Positions 51,724-61,400 of a DNA stretch of 64,000 nt are shown here, one piece after another. Where the stretch lies: assembly GCA_043228905.1 (NCBI GenBank), contig JBHGNT010000001.1:21390001-21454000 (forward strand), written 5' to 3'. A model generated the notes under the pieces. The model was not told where the DNA came from. It worked only from the letters and a program-made list of their open reading frames with translations, and did no database searches. Source of the stretch: Azolla caroliniana (Eukaryota > Polypodiophyta). Within the stretch, counting starts at the first letter, position 1, and the number at the start of each line of letters is the position of its first letter. The translations under genes and the position numbers were made by a program.

Positions 51724-53256
51724 ATGGATGAATCGTTTGGTGGCATGTTCAAGCTCACCGGCTCCAACTATTCAGTATGGAAGTCCAAGATGAGGGACAT
51801 GCTCGTGGTTAAAGACCTCTGGCTGCCGGTTCAATTCGGGGACAAGAGACCGGACAAAATCGATGCCGCGATATGGGAGGTGATGCACATGAAGACAACG
51901 GCGTACATACGGTGCTTCATCGACATGAGCCTGTACAACAACTTCAATGAGGAGAGCAAGGCTCAGGAGCTCTGGGAGAAGATCGGCATAATGTTTCAGA
52001 ACAAAAATGTTGTCAATCAAGTGTCGGTATTCCGGAAGCTAGTAAGACTCCGGTACCAAGATGGCTCCAGCATGGCGGAGCACATGAATGCCTTCCAGGG
52101 GCTGATCCACCAGGCAACTTCATTGGAAGTACCTCTTGCCGATGAGGTACTAGCTCTACTCCTGCTCGGTTCCCTCCCGGATAGCTGGGAGACTATGGTT
52201 GTCACTTTGGGCAACGCCGGGCCGGAAGGAAAGCGGTTATCCCTAGCAAGAGTAAAGTCGAGCTTGCTAGATGAGGAGGCGCGTCGGAAAGACAAAGATA
52301 CGAGCTCCGACTCCAAAGCGCTCCTTACCGAATCGGAATGCGGAAGACAGAGAAACCGCAGTCCCCAGAACCGGGAGAAGTCGGGGACACGGTCAAAGTC
52401 AAGAGGGAGGCCTACTTGCTTCTATTGCGGCAAGCCGGGACACTTCCAAAAGAACTATCGGCATTTCCGTAAAGACAAGGAAACCGACGGTACCGATTCG
52501 AAGCAAAACCCGGACCGGAACGGTAAAGACCGGAGGGGGCCGGACCAGAAGGGAACGACGGCAATTGCGGCAAGTGAAGAAGAGTTGATGCTCATCACCG
52601 AGGAGAGTGAAATAAACCTTGCCGGCGACGAGATGACCTGGGTGGTAGACTCCGGAGCGTCGTTCCACCTTACCCTGGACCGGAAATGCTTCTCATCCTA
52701 TTCAGCCGGTGATCACGGCTGTGTCCGGATGGGGAATGAAGGAACATGCCGAATCGTCGGCATAGGAGACGTGTGGCTAACAACACCAACCGGATGCAAG
52801 TTGCTGCTGAAGGATGTCCGACACGTTCCGGAAGTTCGTCTGAACCTGATATCAGCCGGTCGGCTAGATGATGAAGGCTACACGAGTAGCATCCGGAACG
52901 GTGTCATGAAGTTCAGCAAAGGGAGCCTGATTGTGGCTCGGGCCCGGAAGGTAAACACGTTGTACCTGATGAATGCCCGGTTATGCCCGGAAGAAGTGAA
53001 CGTGGCATCCGACACTGCCGGTGAGTTGTGGCACAAGAGGCTGTGTCACATGAGTGAGAAGGGGATGAAGAGGCTTGCAGACGACAACCTCATTCCAGTG
53101 AAGAACGTGCACTTAGAGAAGTGCATTGATTGTCAGGCCGGTAAGCAGAACCGGACCTCCTTCCGACCAAGGCCACCGATGAGACGTATTGCACCACTGG
53201 AGTTGGTGCATACGGATGTGTGTCAGGTAGACACGAAGTCACATGCCGGAGCGTAG
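51724..53256 (+). CDS. C4 gag, protease and start of integrase
   Basis: Open from ATG 51724 (MDESFGGMFKLTGSNYSVWK), 510 codons, to a TAG at 53254-53256. Gag part to about codon 225, zinc knuckle CFYCGKPGHFQKNY at about codon 235 (last Cys changed to Tyr). Protease has MTWVVDSGASFHLTLDR with intact DSG. GAG-pre-integrase and the HHCC region follow (ELWHKRLCHMSEKGMK, HLEKCIDCQAGKQNRTSF), then LELVHTDVCQVD with the first catalytic Asp. The stop replaces a Gln codon (CAG to TAG) in front of YFVTFIDDHSRKLW. The frame is open upstream of the Met to 51586, but that part is LTR. Confidence 0.9.
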   Translation: MDESFGGMFKLTGSNYSVWKSKMRDMLVVKDLWLPVQFGDKRPDKIDAAIWEVMHMKTTAYIRCFIDMSLYNNFNEESKAQELWEKIGIMFQNKNVVNQVSVFRKLVRLRYQDGSSMAEHMNAFQGLIHQATSLEVPLADEVLALLLLGSLPDSWETMVVTLGNAGPEGKRLSLARVKSSLLDEEARRKDKDTSSDSKALLTESECGRQRNRSPQNREKSGTRSKSRGRPTCFYCGKPGHFQKNYRHFRKDKETDGTDSKQNPDRNGKDRRGPDQKGTTAIAASEEELMLITEESEINLAGDEMTWVVDSGASFHLTLDRKCFSSYSAGDHGCVRMGNEGTCRIVGIGDVWLTTPTGCKLLLKDVRHVPEVRLNLISAGRLDDEGYTSSIRNGVMKFSKGSLIVARARKVNTLYLMNARLCPEEVNVASDTAGELWHKRLCHMSEKGMKRLADDNLIPVKNVHLEKCIDCQAGKQNRTSFRPRPPMRRIAPLELVHTDVCQVDTKSHAGA

Positions 53257-53792
53257 TACTTCGTGACGTTCATAGATGACCACAGCCGGAAGCTGTGGGC
53301 CACACCGTTGAAGACGAAGGATCAGGTGTTATCCGTCTTCAAAGAGCTCCACGCAAGAGTGGAAAGAGAAACCGTCCGGAAGCTGAAGGAGGAGAATACC
53401 GGGGGCAGTTCGAGGAGTACTGCCGCTCGAAGGGAATCCGGCTCAAATGTATCGTGCTGAAGACGCCGGAACTAAATGGGCTGGCCGAGAGGATGAACCG
53501 GACCATAATGGAGAGGGTCCGGAGAATGCTAGCGCATGCAAAACTACCCAAGAAGTTTTGGGCTAAGGCACTGTCGACGGCGACATATGTGATAAACAGA
53601 TCACCCTCAGTACCCTTGGACGGAGACACGCCACAGAGAGTATGAACCGGTAAGGAAGTGTCCTACCGGCATCTGAGGGTGTTCGGGTGTCTCACGTACG
53701 TGCATGTAGCAAAGGACCGGAGAGGAAAGTTAGATCCAAAGACCCGGCCATGCATATTCCTCGGTTACGGTGACGATGAGTTCGGCTACTGA
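53257..53792 (+). pseudogene. C4 integrase, middle part, broken
   Basis: Continues in frame from the TAG. A deletion of about 17-20 bp near 53386 removes the segment with the second catalytic Asp (compare AVRSDNGDEY in C3) and shifts the frame. The core continues GQFEEYCRSKGIRLK, NGLAERMNRTIMERV with the Glu, and TATYVINRSPSVPLDGDTPQ. A TGA at about 53643-53645 replaces Trp and another at about 53790-53792 replaces Arg. Integrase is dead. Confidence 0.88.
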
Positions 53793-55751
53793 GTGTGGGA
53801 CCCGGTCGACAAGAAGGTATTCCGGAGTCGAGATATTATCTTCATGGAGGACAAGACGCTCGCCGACTGGGAGTCGGAGAAGAAGATAATGAACTCCGAG
53901 TCGACCGGTAAGGATAGACTCTACGATGAGCAGACCCAACCGGCAAGAGACCGATTAGCACTCGAGGAACCAGCCGGTTACGGTGAGGATACCGAACCGG
54001 CAGAAGAAGAAGTAGAAGAAGCTAAGACCGAAACCGGCCTAGACCCCGAATCGGATTCGGATGAAGAGCATATGGACGAGCCGTTTACCGAAGCCCGAAG
54101 ACGTAGATATCCTCTCAGAGAGAGAAGGGCCCCCCGGAGATTTCCGGATGCAGAGCATGTTCTGCTGACCGATGAGGGGGAGCCGGAAAGCTTCGAAGAA
54201 GTGAAGGAAGACACCCACAGCCGAAAATGGTTAAGTGCCATGCAGGACGAGATGGATTCCCTGCATGAGAACCATACATACGAATTGGTGGAGTTGCCGA
54301 AAGGAAAGCGGGCACTCCGAAACAAGTGGGTGTACAAGTTGAAACCGGGAGATGCCGGCAATCCCCCGAGATACAAAGCGAGGATCGTGGTGAAGGGGTT
54401 CCAGCAAAAGAACGGCGTGGACTTCGACGAGATATTTGCCCCGGTAGTAAAGATGACCTCCATCCGGACGGTGCTGAGTATAGCAGCAAGCATGGACCTC
54501 GAGGTAGAACAGCTGGACGTGAAGACGGCATTCCTTCACGGCGACCTCGAAGAGGAGATCTACATGCAGCAACCGGAAGGATTTGTGGAGAAAGGGAAGG
54601 AGCACCTGGTATGCCGGTTGAAGAAGAGCCTGTATGGACTGAAGCAGGCTCCCTGGCAATGGTACCGGAAGTTCGACTCCTTCATGACCGATCAAGGGTA
54701 CCACAAGACACAGGCCGATCACTGTGTGTTTGTGAAGAAGTTCGAAGGAGGCGACTTCTTAATACTCCTCCTATACGTGGATGACATGTTGATCGTCGGA
54801 CGTGACCAAGTCAAAATACGGATGCTGAAGAAGGCTCTCAACCGGACCTTCTCAATGAAAGACTTGGGTCCGGCAAGACAGATGTTGGGGATGCACATCA
54901 TTCGGGACCGGTTAAAGAAGCAACTATGGCTGTCACAGGAGAAGTATGTGACAAAGGTGCTTCACCGGTTCAACATGTCAAAAGCGAAACCGGTCGGATC
55001 GACACTTCCGGCAAACTACAGGCTATCCGGCAAGCAAAGCCCGAATACGAAAGCAGAGAAGGCGGATATGATGAAGATTCCATATGCCTCTGCCGTCGGG
55101 AGCTTGATGTACGCAATGGTTTGTACTCGACCGGACATTGGATACGCAGTCGGAGTGGTGAGCCGGTTCATGAGTAATCCCGGCAAGGAGCACTGGAACG
55201 CAGTCAAATGGATACTACGGTATTTGAAGGGCACTTCAAATATGAGTCTCCGATTTGGCTCTGGAAAACCTAAACACGACGGTTTCACCGATTCGGACAT
55301 GTCGGTTGATGTGGATACCAGCCGGTCTACATCTGGGTATGTGATGACATATGCAGGGGGAGCTGTTTCGTGGCAGTCGAGGCTGCAGAAGACGGTTGCA
55401 TTGTCAACCACAGAGGCGGAGTACATGGCGGCTGTGGAAGCCGGCAAGGAAATATTATGGATGAAGGACTTCATCGGAGAGCTCGGTATCCGGCAAGAGG
55501 AATACCGACTCTACTGCGATAGTCAAAGTGCCATCCACCTTGCTAAGAATGCGGCCTACCATTCCCAGACGAAGCATATCCAACGGAGGTATCACTGGAT
55601 CCGGGAAAAAGTAGATGACCAGGAGTTCGCATTGACGAAGATCCACACGGCCGAGAACGGGTCAGATATGCTGACCAAAGTGCTGACACCCGACAAGCTG
55701 GACGCATGCCGGAAGCGGATCAGACTGGTAAGACACCCCATGCCGGAGTGA
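53793..55751 (+). CDS. C4 reverse transcriptase and RNase H
   Basis: 652 codons without a stop. An acidic linker leads to the RT: NHTYELVELPKGKRALRNKW, FDEIFAPVVKMTSIRTVLSI, the first Asp in VEQLDVKTAFLHGDL, and the active site YVDD in ILLLYVDDMLIVGRD. RNase H: HDGFTDSDMSVDVDTSRSTS, VALSTTEAEYMAAVEAGKEI with the Glu, YCDSQSAIHLAKNAAYHSQT with the Asp, and HIQRRYHWIREKVDDQEF. It ends MPE with a stop, followed at once by the polypurine tract. In the element it would be the C-terminal part of one polyprotein; a separate start here is not implied. Confidence 0.93.
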   Translation: MWDPVDKKVFRSRDIIFMEDKTLADWESEKKIMNSESTGKDRLYDEQTQPARDRLALEEPAGYGEDTEPAEEEVEEAKTETGLDPESDSDEEHMDEPFTEARRRRYPLRERRAPRRFPDAEHVLLTDEGEPESFEEVKEDTHSRKWLSAMQDEMDSLHENHTYELVELPKGKRALRNKWVYKLKPGDAGNPPRYKARIVVKGFQQKNGVDFDEIFAPVVKMTSIRTVLSIAASMDLEVEQLDVKTAFLHGDLEEEIYMQQPEGFVEKGKEHLVCRLKKSLYGLKQAPWQWYRKFDSFMTDQGYHKTQADHCVFVKKFEGGDFLILLLYVDDMLIVGRDQVKIRMLKKALNRTFSMKDLGPARQMLGMHIIRDRLKKQLWLSQEKYVTKVLHRFNMSKAKPVGSTLPANYRLSGKQSPNTKAEKADMMKIPYASAVGSLMYAMVCTRPDIGYAVGVVSRFMSNPGKEHWNAVKWILRYLKGTSNMSLRFGSGKPKHDGFTDSDMSVDVDTSRSTSGYVMTYAGGAVSWQSRLQKTVALSTTEAEYMAAVEAGKEILWMKDFIGELGIRQEEYRLYCDSQSAIHLAKNAAYHSQTKHIQRRYHWIREKVDDQEFALTKIHTAENGSDMLTKVLTPDKLDACRKRIRLVRHPMPE

Positions 55752-55761
55752 AGGGGGAGTT
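55751..55761 (+). other. C4 polypurine tract
   Basis: AAGGGGGAGTT before TGTTGGGAG. Confidence 0.9.
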
Positions 55762-56630
55762 TGTTGGGAGACAGGTCCCTCCGGATGGGTTGGGAGAAGA
55801 ACAATGCTGACGATGAACAAACTCGGCCAAGGCCAAAACCGTATGAGGAGGACCCCGGCTACAGAGAGTCGGATGGTGCAGGCCCGGTATGAACCGGATG
55901 AGGAGTACCCGGCTACGGAGAGCCGGATGGTGCAAGCCCGGTATGAACCGGATGAGGAGTACCCGGCTACGGAGAGCCGGATGGTGCAGGCCCGGTATGA
56001 ACCGGATGAGGAGTACTCGGCTACGGAGAGCCGGATGGTGCAGGCCCAGTATGAACCGGATGAGGAGTACCCGGCTACAGAGCGCCGGATAATACAGGCC
56101 CGGTGAGAACTGGATGAGGAGCACCCGGCTACAGAGAGCCAGATGACGCAGACCCGGTGAGAACCGGAGGAAGAGACATTTTCGTAAATATGTTTCTGAG
56201 AGCCCATCGAGGCTACATTTGTAAATAGCCGAAAAGTCATATTAGTATAAATATGACTTAGGGCAAACCTTTTAGATGTAGTTGGACGTTGTGATTTTTC
56301 TTGTTGGTGCAAGAAGTGAGAGTGCATAACTGTACAGAGAGAGAGAGAGAGAGACGAGGTCGTTGCCTCTGTTGTAACCGCCGCCTATGGCGAAGATCGT
56401 GAGCACGAGGTCGTTGCCTCCGTGAACTCACTGTTTTGTACATTCTTACATAGTGACAGTTTGCAGCCTGTGGGCTGTCGTGGTTTTTTCCCCTAGTTTG
56501 GGGTTTTCTACGTTAACCTCCTGTGTATCTTTCTCCTCTTTGTGTCGTGTTCTATTTCCCGTTTTCTGTGTATGAAAAGAATCTCGGTTGTGGCCGAGCG
56601 TTGCGCATAAGGAACGTTGGGTTCCCCACA
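55762..56630 (+). repeat. C4 3' LTR
   Basis: 869 bp, TGTTGGGAGACAGGTCCCTC to TTCCCCACA. It has six 54-bp units (about 55846-56169), one more than the 5' LTR, which explains the length difference. Confidence 0.95.
55846..56169. repeat. 54-bp tandem repeat in C4 3' LTR, six units
   Basis: Unit starts at 55900 and 55954 are 54 bp apart. The last unit ends CGGAGGAAGAGAC. Confidence 0.92.
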
Positions 56631-56662
56631 CTTTCTACACGTACGCGCGTAACAACGCGACA
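56631..56662 (+). repeat. C4 target duplication and end of G 3' LTR
   Basis: CTTTC (56631-56635) repeats 50876-50880; TACACGTACGCGCGTAACAA to GCGACA (56636-56662) is the end of the G LTR. Confidence 0.9.
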
Positions 56663-58803
56663 ACGTACGTGATTAATAGATCACCCTCAGCACCCTTGGA
56701 AGGAGACACACCGCAGAAAGTATGGACCGGTAAAGATGTGTCTTACCAGCATCTGAAGGTGTTTGGTTGTCTCTCTTACATGCATGTTGCAAAGGACAAG
56801 AGAGCAAAGTTGGATCTGAAGTCCAGGCCATGCATATTCCTTCGATACGGTGATGATGAGTTTGGATACCGAGTGTGGGACTTGGTCGACAAGAAGGTGT
56901 TCCAGAATCGAGACATAGTATTCATGGAAGACAAGGCTATTGCCGACTGGGAGTCGAAGAAGAAGATAGCAGACTCCGGATCGACCGACGGGACCCATCC
57001 GGCCGGAAGTAGGATAACACTCAAAGAATCAGGCGGAGTTGGACAAGAGACCGAACCGATCGAAGAAGAAGAAGATCAAGATACCAGAACCAGACAAGAC
57101 CCCGAATCAGATTCAGATGAAGAACAGATGGAGGAACCAGTGGACGAGAACCAAGGAAGAAAATATCCTCTCAGGGAGAGAAGAGCCCCCTGGAGATTTC
57201 CGGATGCAGAGCACGTATTGCTAACCGATAAGGGGGAGTTGGAAAGCTTCGAAGAAGCAAAGAAAGACACCCACAGCCGCAAGTGGTTGAGTGCCATGCA
57301 GGATGAGATGGATTCCCTGCATGAGAACCACACATACGAACTGGCGGAGTTGCCGAAAGGAAAGAGGGCACTCCGGAACAAGTGGGTGTACAAGCTGAAA
57401 CCGGGAGACACTAGAAATCCACTGAGGTACAAGGCCCGGATCGTGGTGAAGGGTTTTCAACAGAAGAAAGGAGTGGATTTCGACGAGATCTTTGCCCCAG
57501 TAGTAAAGATGACATCCATCCGGATGGTGTTGAGCATAGCGGAAAGCATGGACCTCGAGGTAGAGCAACTAGACGTCAAGACGGCGTTCCTACATGGCGA
57601 CCTCGAAGAAGAGATCTACATGCAACAGCCGGAAGGATTCGTCAGAAAATGGAAGGAGCACCTGGTATGCCGGCTGAAGAAGAGCTTATACAGACTAAAG
57701 CAAGCCCCCCGGAAATGGTACCGGAAGTTCGACTCTTTCATGACCGACAATGGGTACCAAAGAACGCACGCCGATCAATGTGTGTTTGTGAAGAAGTTTG
57801 ACAGAAGAGATTTTCTCATCCTCCTGTTGTATGTGGACGACATGTTGATTGTCGGACGAGACCATATGAAGATCTGAGTGTTGAAGAAGTCCTTGAGTAG
57901 GTTGTTCTTGATGAAGGATATCGGTCTAGCAAAGCAAATCCTGGGGATGCACATTGTTCGGGATCGAACAAAGAAATTATTGTGGCTATCACAAGAAAAG
58001 TATGTGACAAAGGTGCTCCAGATATTCAATATGGAGAGCGTGAAACCAGTCGGTTCGACATTGCTGACGAACTGCAAGCTGAGTAAAGACCAATGTCCAA
58101 AATCGAGAACAGAAAAGGTCGAGATGGAAAAGGTTCCTTATGCCTCCGTGGTTGGAAGCCTGATGTATGCAACGGTTTGTAACAAGCTAGACATAGGATA
58201 CGCAGTCAGAGTGGTCAGCTGGTTCATGAGCAATCCAAGAAGAGAACACTGGAACGCGGTCAAGTGGATACTTTGGTACTTGAAAGGCACCTCGAGTATG
58301 TGCCTCCGGTTCAGCTCAGGTAAACCCCAACTGGAAGGCTTTACGGATTCGAATATGTTGGCTAATGCGGATACCAGCCGGTCCACATCCGGATACATCA
58401 GGACATATGCAGGGGGAGTTGTATCGTGGCAGTCAAGGCTACAGAAGTCCGTTGCACTATCAACAACGGATGCGGAGTACATGGCAGTTGTGGAAGCCGG
58501 CAAGTAATATAGATGAAGGACTTCATCGCAGAGCTAGGAATCCGACAAGAGGAATACCGGCTCTACTGCAATAGCCAAAGTGCCATCCACCTTGCTAAGA
58601 ACATGGCCTACCATTCCCGAACCAAGCACATCCAGAGAAGATACCACTGGCTCCAAGAGAAGGTAGAAGATCAAGACTTCGCGCTGACGAAGATCCACAT
58701 GGAGGAGAACGGGTCGGATATGTTGACCAAGGTGCTGTCAGCCGACAAACTGGACACGTGCCGGAGACGAATCAGACTAACAAGAAATCCCATGTCGGAG
58801 TGA
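56663..58803 (+). pseudogene. Copia C3 second half of integrase, RT, RNase H
   Basis: It picks up C3 integrase directly after the G LTR: TYVINRSPSAPLEGDTPQKV, HLKVFGCLSYMHVAKDK, then linker, RT (VVKMTSIRMVLSIAESMDLE, ILLLYVDDMLIVGRD) up to a TGA at 57875-57877, resuming at once (VLKKSLSRLFLMKDIGLAKQ) to 58507, a small deletion and stop at 58505, and the RNase H end (ELGIRQEEYRLYCNSQSAIH, where Asp is changed to Asn) to the stop at 58803. Closely related to C4. Confidence 0.9.
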
Positions 58804-58815
58804 AGGGGGGAATTT

Positions 58816-59345
58816 GTTAGGAATTTGGTTCCTCCGGATGGGATCCGGAGGAGCCGGATCGAACGAGCCGAATGAAGGAACCGGACCGGATGCAGCAACC
58901 GGACCAAACCGGAAGGTATCCGAATGGATCCGGTGTGAACCGGATCCAGGGACATATCTGCAAATATGTTTTTGGTGCGCCTATAAAGGCTATATTTGTA
59001 AATAGTCTTAAAGTCATATAATTATAAATATGACTTAGGGCAATCACTTTGGTGGTTTTTGTTGTTGTTACTTGTATTATAGTTGTAGAGAGAGAGAGAG
59101 AGAAGAGAAGTCACCGGTTGGCGAAGATACAGAGCTCGAGGTCGTTGCCTCTGAGTCTCCTGTTGTACCTCCTTTCTCATATAGTGATAGTCGGAGTCTA
59201 TAGGCTCCCGTGGTTTTTCCCTATTAGGGTTTTCCACGTAAACATTCTGTGTTGTCTCTTCTCTGTAAGTGTACAAACCTCCATTTCTGTTTTGTTCCCT
59301 CATAAAGTGTTGGAATCTCGGTTGTGGCCGAGTGCTATTCCGCAC
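58816..59345 (+). repeat. C3 3' LTR
   Basis: TGTTAGGAATTTGGTTCCTC to ATTCCGCACA after the tract AAGGGGGGAATT. The TATA context ATTATAAATATGACTTAGGG matches C4. The flank 59346 onward is T minisatellite, so C3 was inserted in a T element. Confidence 0.85.
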
Positions 59346-59753
59346 AGGTCGCTCATGCCCATTCGTGTTTCCGATGTAAATAGTCTTAAATTCATATAAG
59401 TATAAATATGACTTAGGGCAATCACTTTGGTGGTTTTTGTTGTTGTTACTTGTATTATAGTTGTAGAGAGAGAGAGAGAGAAGAGAAGTCACCGGTTGGC
59501 GAAGATACAGAGCTCGAGGTCGTTGCCTCTGAGTCTCCTGTTGTACCTCCTTTCTCATATAGTGATAGTTGGAGTCTATAGGCTCCCGTGGTTTTTCCCT
59601 ATTAGGGTTTTCCACGTAAACATTCTGTGTTGTCTCTTCTCTGTAAGTGTACAAACCTCCATTTCTGTTTTGTTCCCTCATAAAGTGTTGGAATCTCGGT
59701 TGTGGCCGAGTGCTATTCCGCACAGGTCGCTCATGCCCATTCGTGTTTCCGAT
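58998..59753. repeat. 378-bp tandem duplication across the C3 LTR end
   Basis: 58998-59375 is repeated at 59376-59753 with few differences (AAAGTCATATAATTAT versus AAATTCATATAAGTAT). Each unit holds the last part of the LTR plus about 30 bp of flanking T minisatellite. Confidence 0.95.
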
Positions 59754-60524
59754 GAGGACCGCACATGGTCACTCCGTTCCGATTCCCGATGAGGGCCACA
59801 CATGGTCGCTCACACCCGTTCGTGTTCCAGTTCTCGGTGAGAACCGCATGGTCGCTCACGCCTGTTCGTGTTCCAATTCTCGGTGAGGACTTCATGATCT
59901 CTCACGCCCGTTCGTGCTCCCAATGAGAACCTCATGGTCGCTCACTCCCATTCGTGTTCCAGTTCCCGATGAGGACTGCATGGTCATTCACTCCCGTTCA
60001 TGTTCTAGTTCCCTGTGAGGGCCACACATGATCGCTCATGCTCATTCGTGTTCGAGTTCCCGGTGAGGTTTGCATGGTGGATCACGCTTGTTAGTGTTCA
60101 AGTTCCCGGTAAGGCCCGCATGGTCGCTCATGCCCGTTTGTGTTCGAGTTCCCGGTGAGGACAGTGTGGTCACTAACGCCCGTTCGTGTTCGAGTTCCTG
60201 GTGAGAGCCACACGATCACTCACTCCCATTCGTGTTCCTATTCCCTATGACGGCCACATGGTCGCTCATGCCCACTTATGTTCCCGATGAGGACCACACA
60301 TGGTCGCACACACCCATTGGGGTTCTAATCTCCGGTGAGGACCGTACATGGTCATTCATGCTCGTCAGTGTTCGAGTCTCTGGTACTGCACATGGTCTCT
60401 CGCATTCATTGGTGTTCAAGTCTCTGAGGAGGACAACATATGCTTCCTCATGCCCCTCATTGCTCCAATCCCCGTCCACCCCTACACCACGCTTTCGAAA
60501 AGGCGGTTGTAAAGGGGAGGATAA
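59346..60524 (+). other. T internal region, right-hand part of the host element
   Basis: Degenerate minisatellite of about 45-50 bp with core GTTCCCGGTGAGGACCGCAC ATGGTCGCTCACGCCCGTTC over about 59745-60470, then CCTACACCACGCTTTCGAAA and the polypurine tract AAAGGGGAGGATAA. No coding sequence. Confidence 0.8.
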
Positions 60525-60994
60525 TGTCACGACACAGTGACGTCAAATACGTAGTTAGTGAAGATTGAACCTGTAACCTCACATCTACAAGACATCATGC
60601 TCAACCATCTAGATAAGATCATGTATAATATAGTAAAGTATTTTATTGTATATTCTAGTATATATACATTCTAGAATATTCTAGAGCCTTTAGTGTATTC
60701 TAGAAATATTCTATGGTGTATTCTAGACGGGTATATTCTAGAGATATTTGTCAAGTATATTCTAGAGATACTGAATCTCAGAACTTGTATAAATACTTGT
60801 AACCTCCTTGATCCCTTTCAAGGGATTCAACGTCAGTCATTGACATATCAATCTAGTATTCTTGTTCCATTCCATCTTGTCTCATTCTTCATCTCTGTCT
60901 TCATGCTCTTGTGTCATTCCCAGCTTCTCAAGTTCTACGCTCTTAGACCCATCATCCTTGCTCCGTCCGAATCCGCGGTTGGTGTGTTGTGACA
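60525..60994 (+). repeat. T LTR5 (variant A)
   Basis: 470 bp, TGTCACGACACAGTGACG to TTGTGACA; the ends form a 6-bp inverted repeat TGTCAC/GTGACA. It bounds on the right the T element whose left LTR is LTR4. Confidence 0.85.
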
Positions 60995-61400
60995 ATGACA
61001 AAGTCTGGGAGGAATACAAGACATGTGTCAAAGGAACCATTAGATTTATGTGTAGCTTGTCAAATTGTTTCTATTCTTTTGTCGAATGCATCAAGTAACA
61101 CAAATGTAAACTTGTGAAATGAAAGAGTTGCTACAACCTCAAGAGAAATGTTCTGTGCAAATGTTGTTACACTATTTTTTCATCCCGTGTTGACAGCCAT
61201 TTCAGATGCAAATGAAGATGCTAATAGAGAGTATGCTATCAAGTTGTTATTACCTTCACTTTTGAGAGCTATTAAAAGGCTGAGTCCAAGTAGCATGAAG
61301 GGATTAGAGAACCCATTATAGAAGGAATTATTAGAGACCTTAAGGCTTTTATTTTCTCAAGACTATTTGCAAAAGCAAGACCTATATTTTCTGTAGAGCT
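60995..61400. other. Unassigned sequence, possibly an old coding fragment
   Basis: AT-richer than the surroundings. Short frames on the plus strand such as VWEEYKTCVKGTIRF and AIKRLSPSSMKGLENPL look protein-like, but stops are frequent and I cannot name a family. It joins copia C10 at about 61401. Confidence 0.35.

Larger units (their letters stand above)
50881..56630 (+). mobile_element. Copia element C4, complete with target duplication
   Basis: Full structure: 5' LTR 50881-51693, primer site, gag-pro-integrase frame, RT/RNase H frame, polypurine tract, 3' LTR 55762-56630, and CTTTC on both sides. Inserted in the 3' LTR of G. Four coding lesions lie between 53254 and 53794; otherwise complete. 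It is the youngest large element in the window by nesting and by LTR similarity. Confidence 0.95.

Noticed and set aside
59049-59792. Two near-identical proteins (116 and 121 codons)
   Set aside because: They are products of the 378-bp duplication of LTR sequence, not genes.
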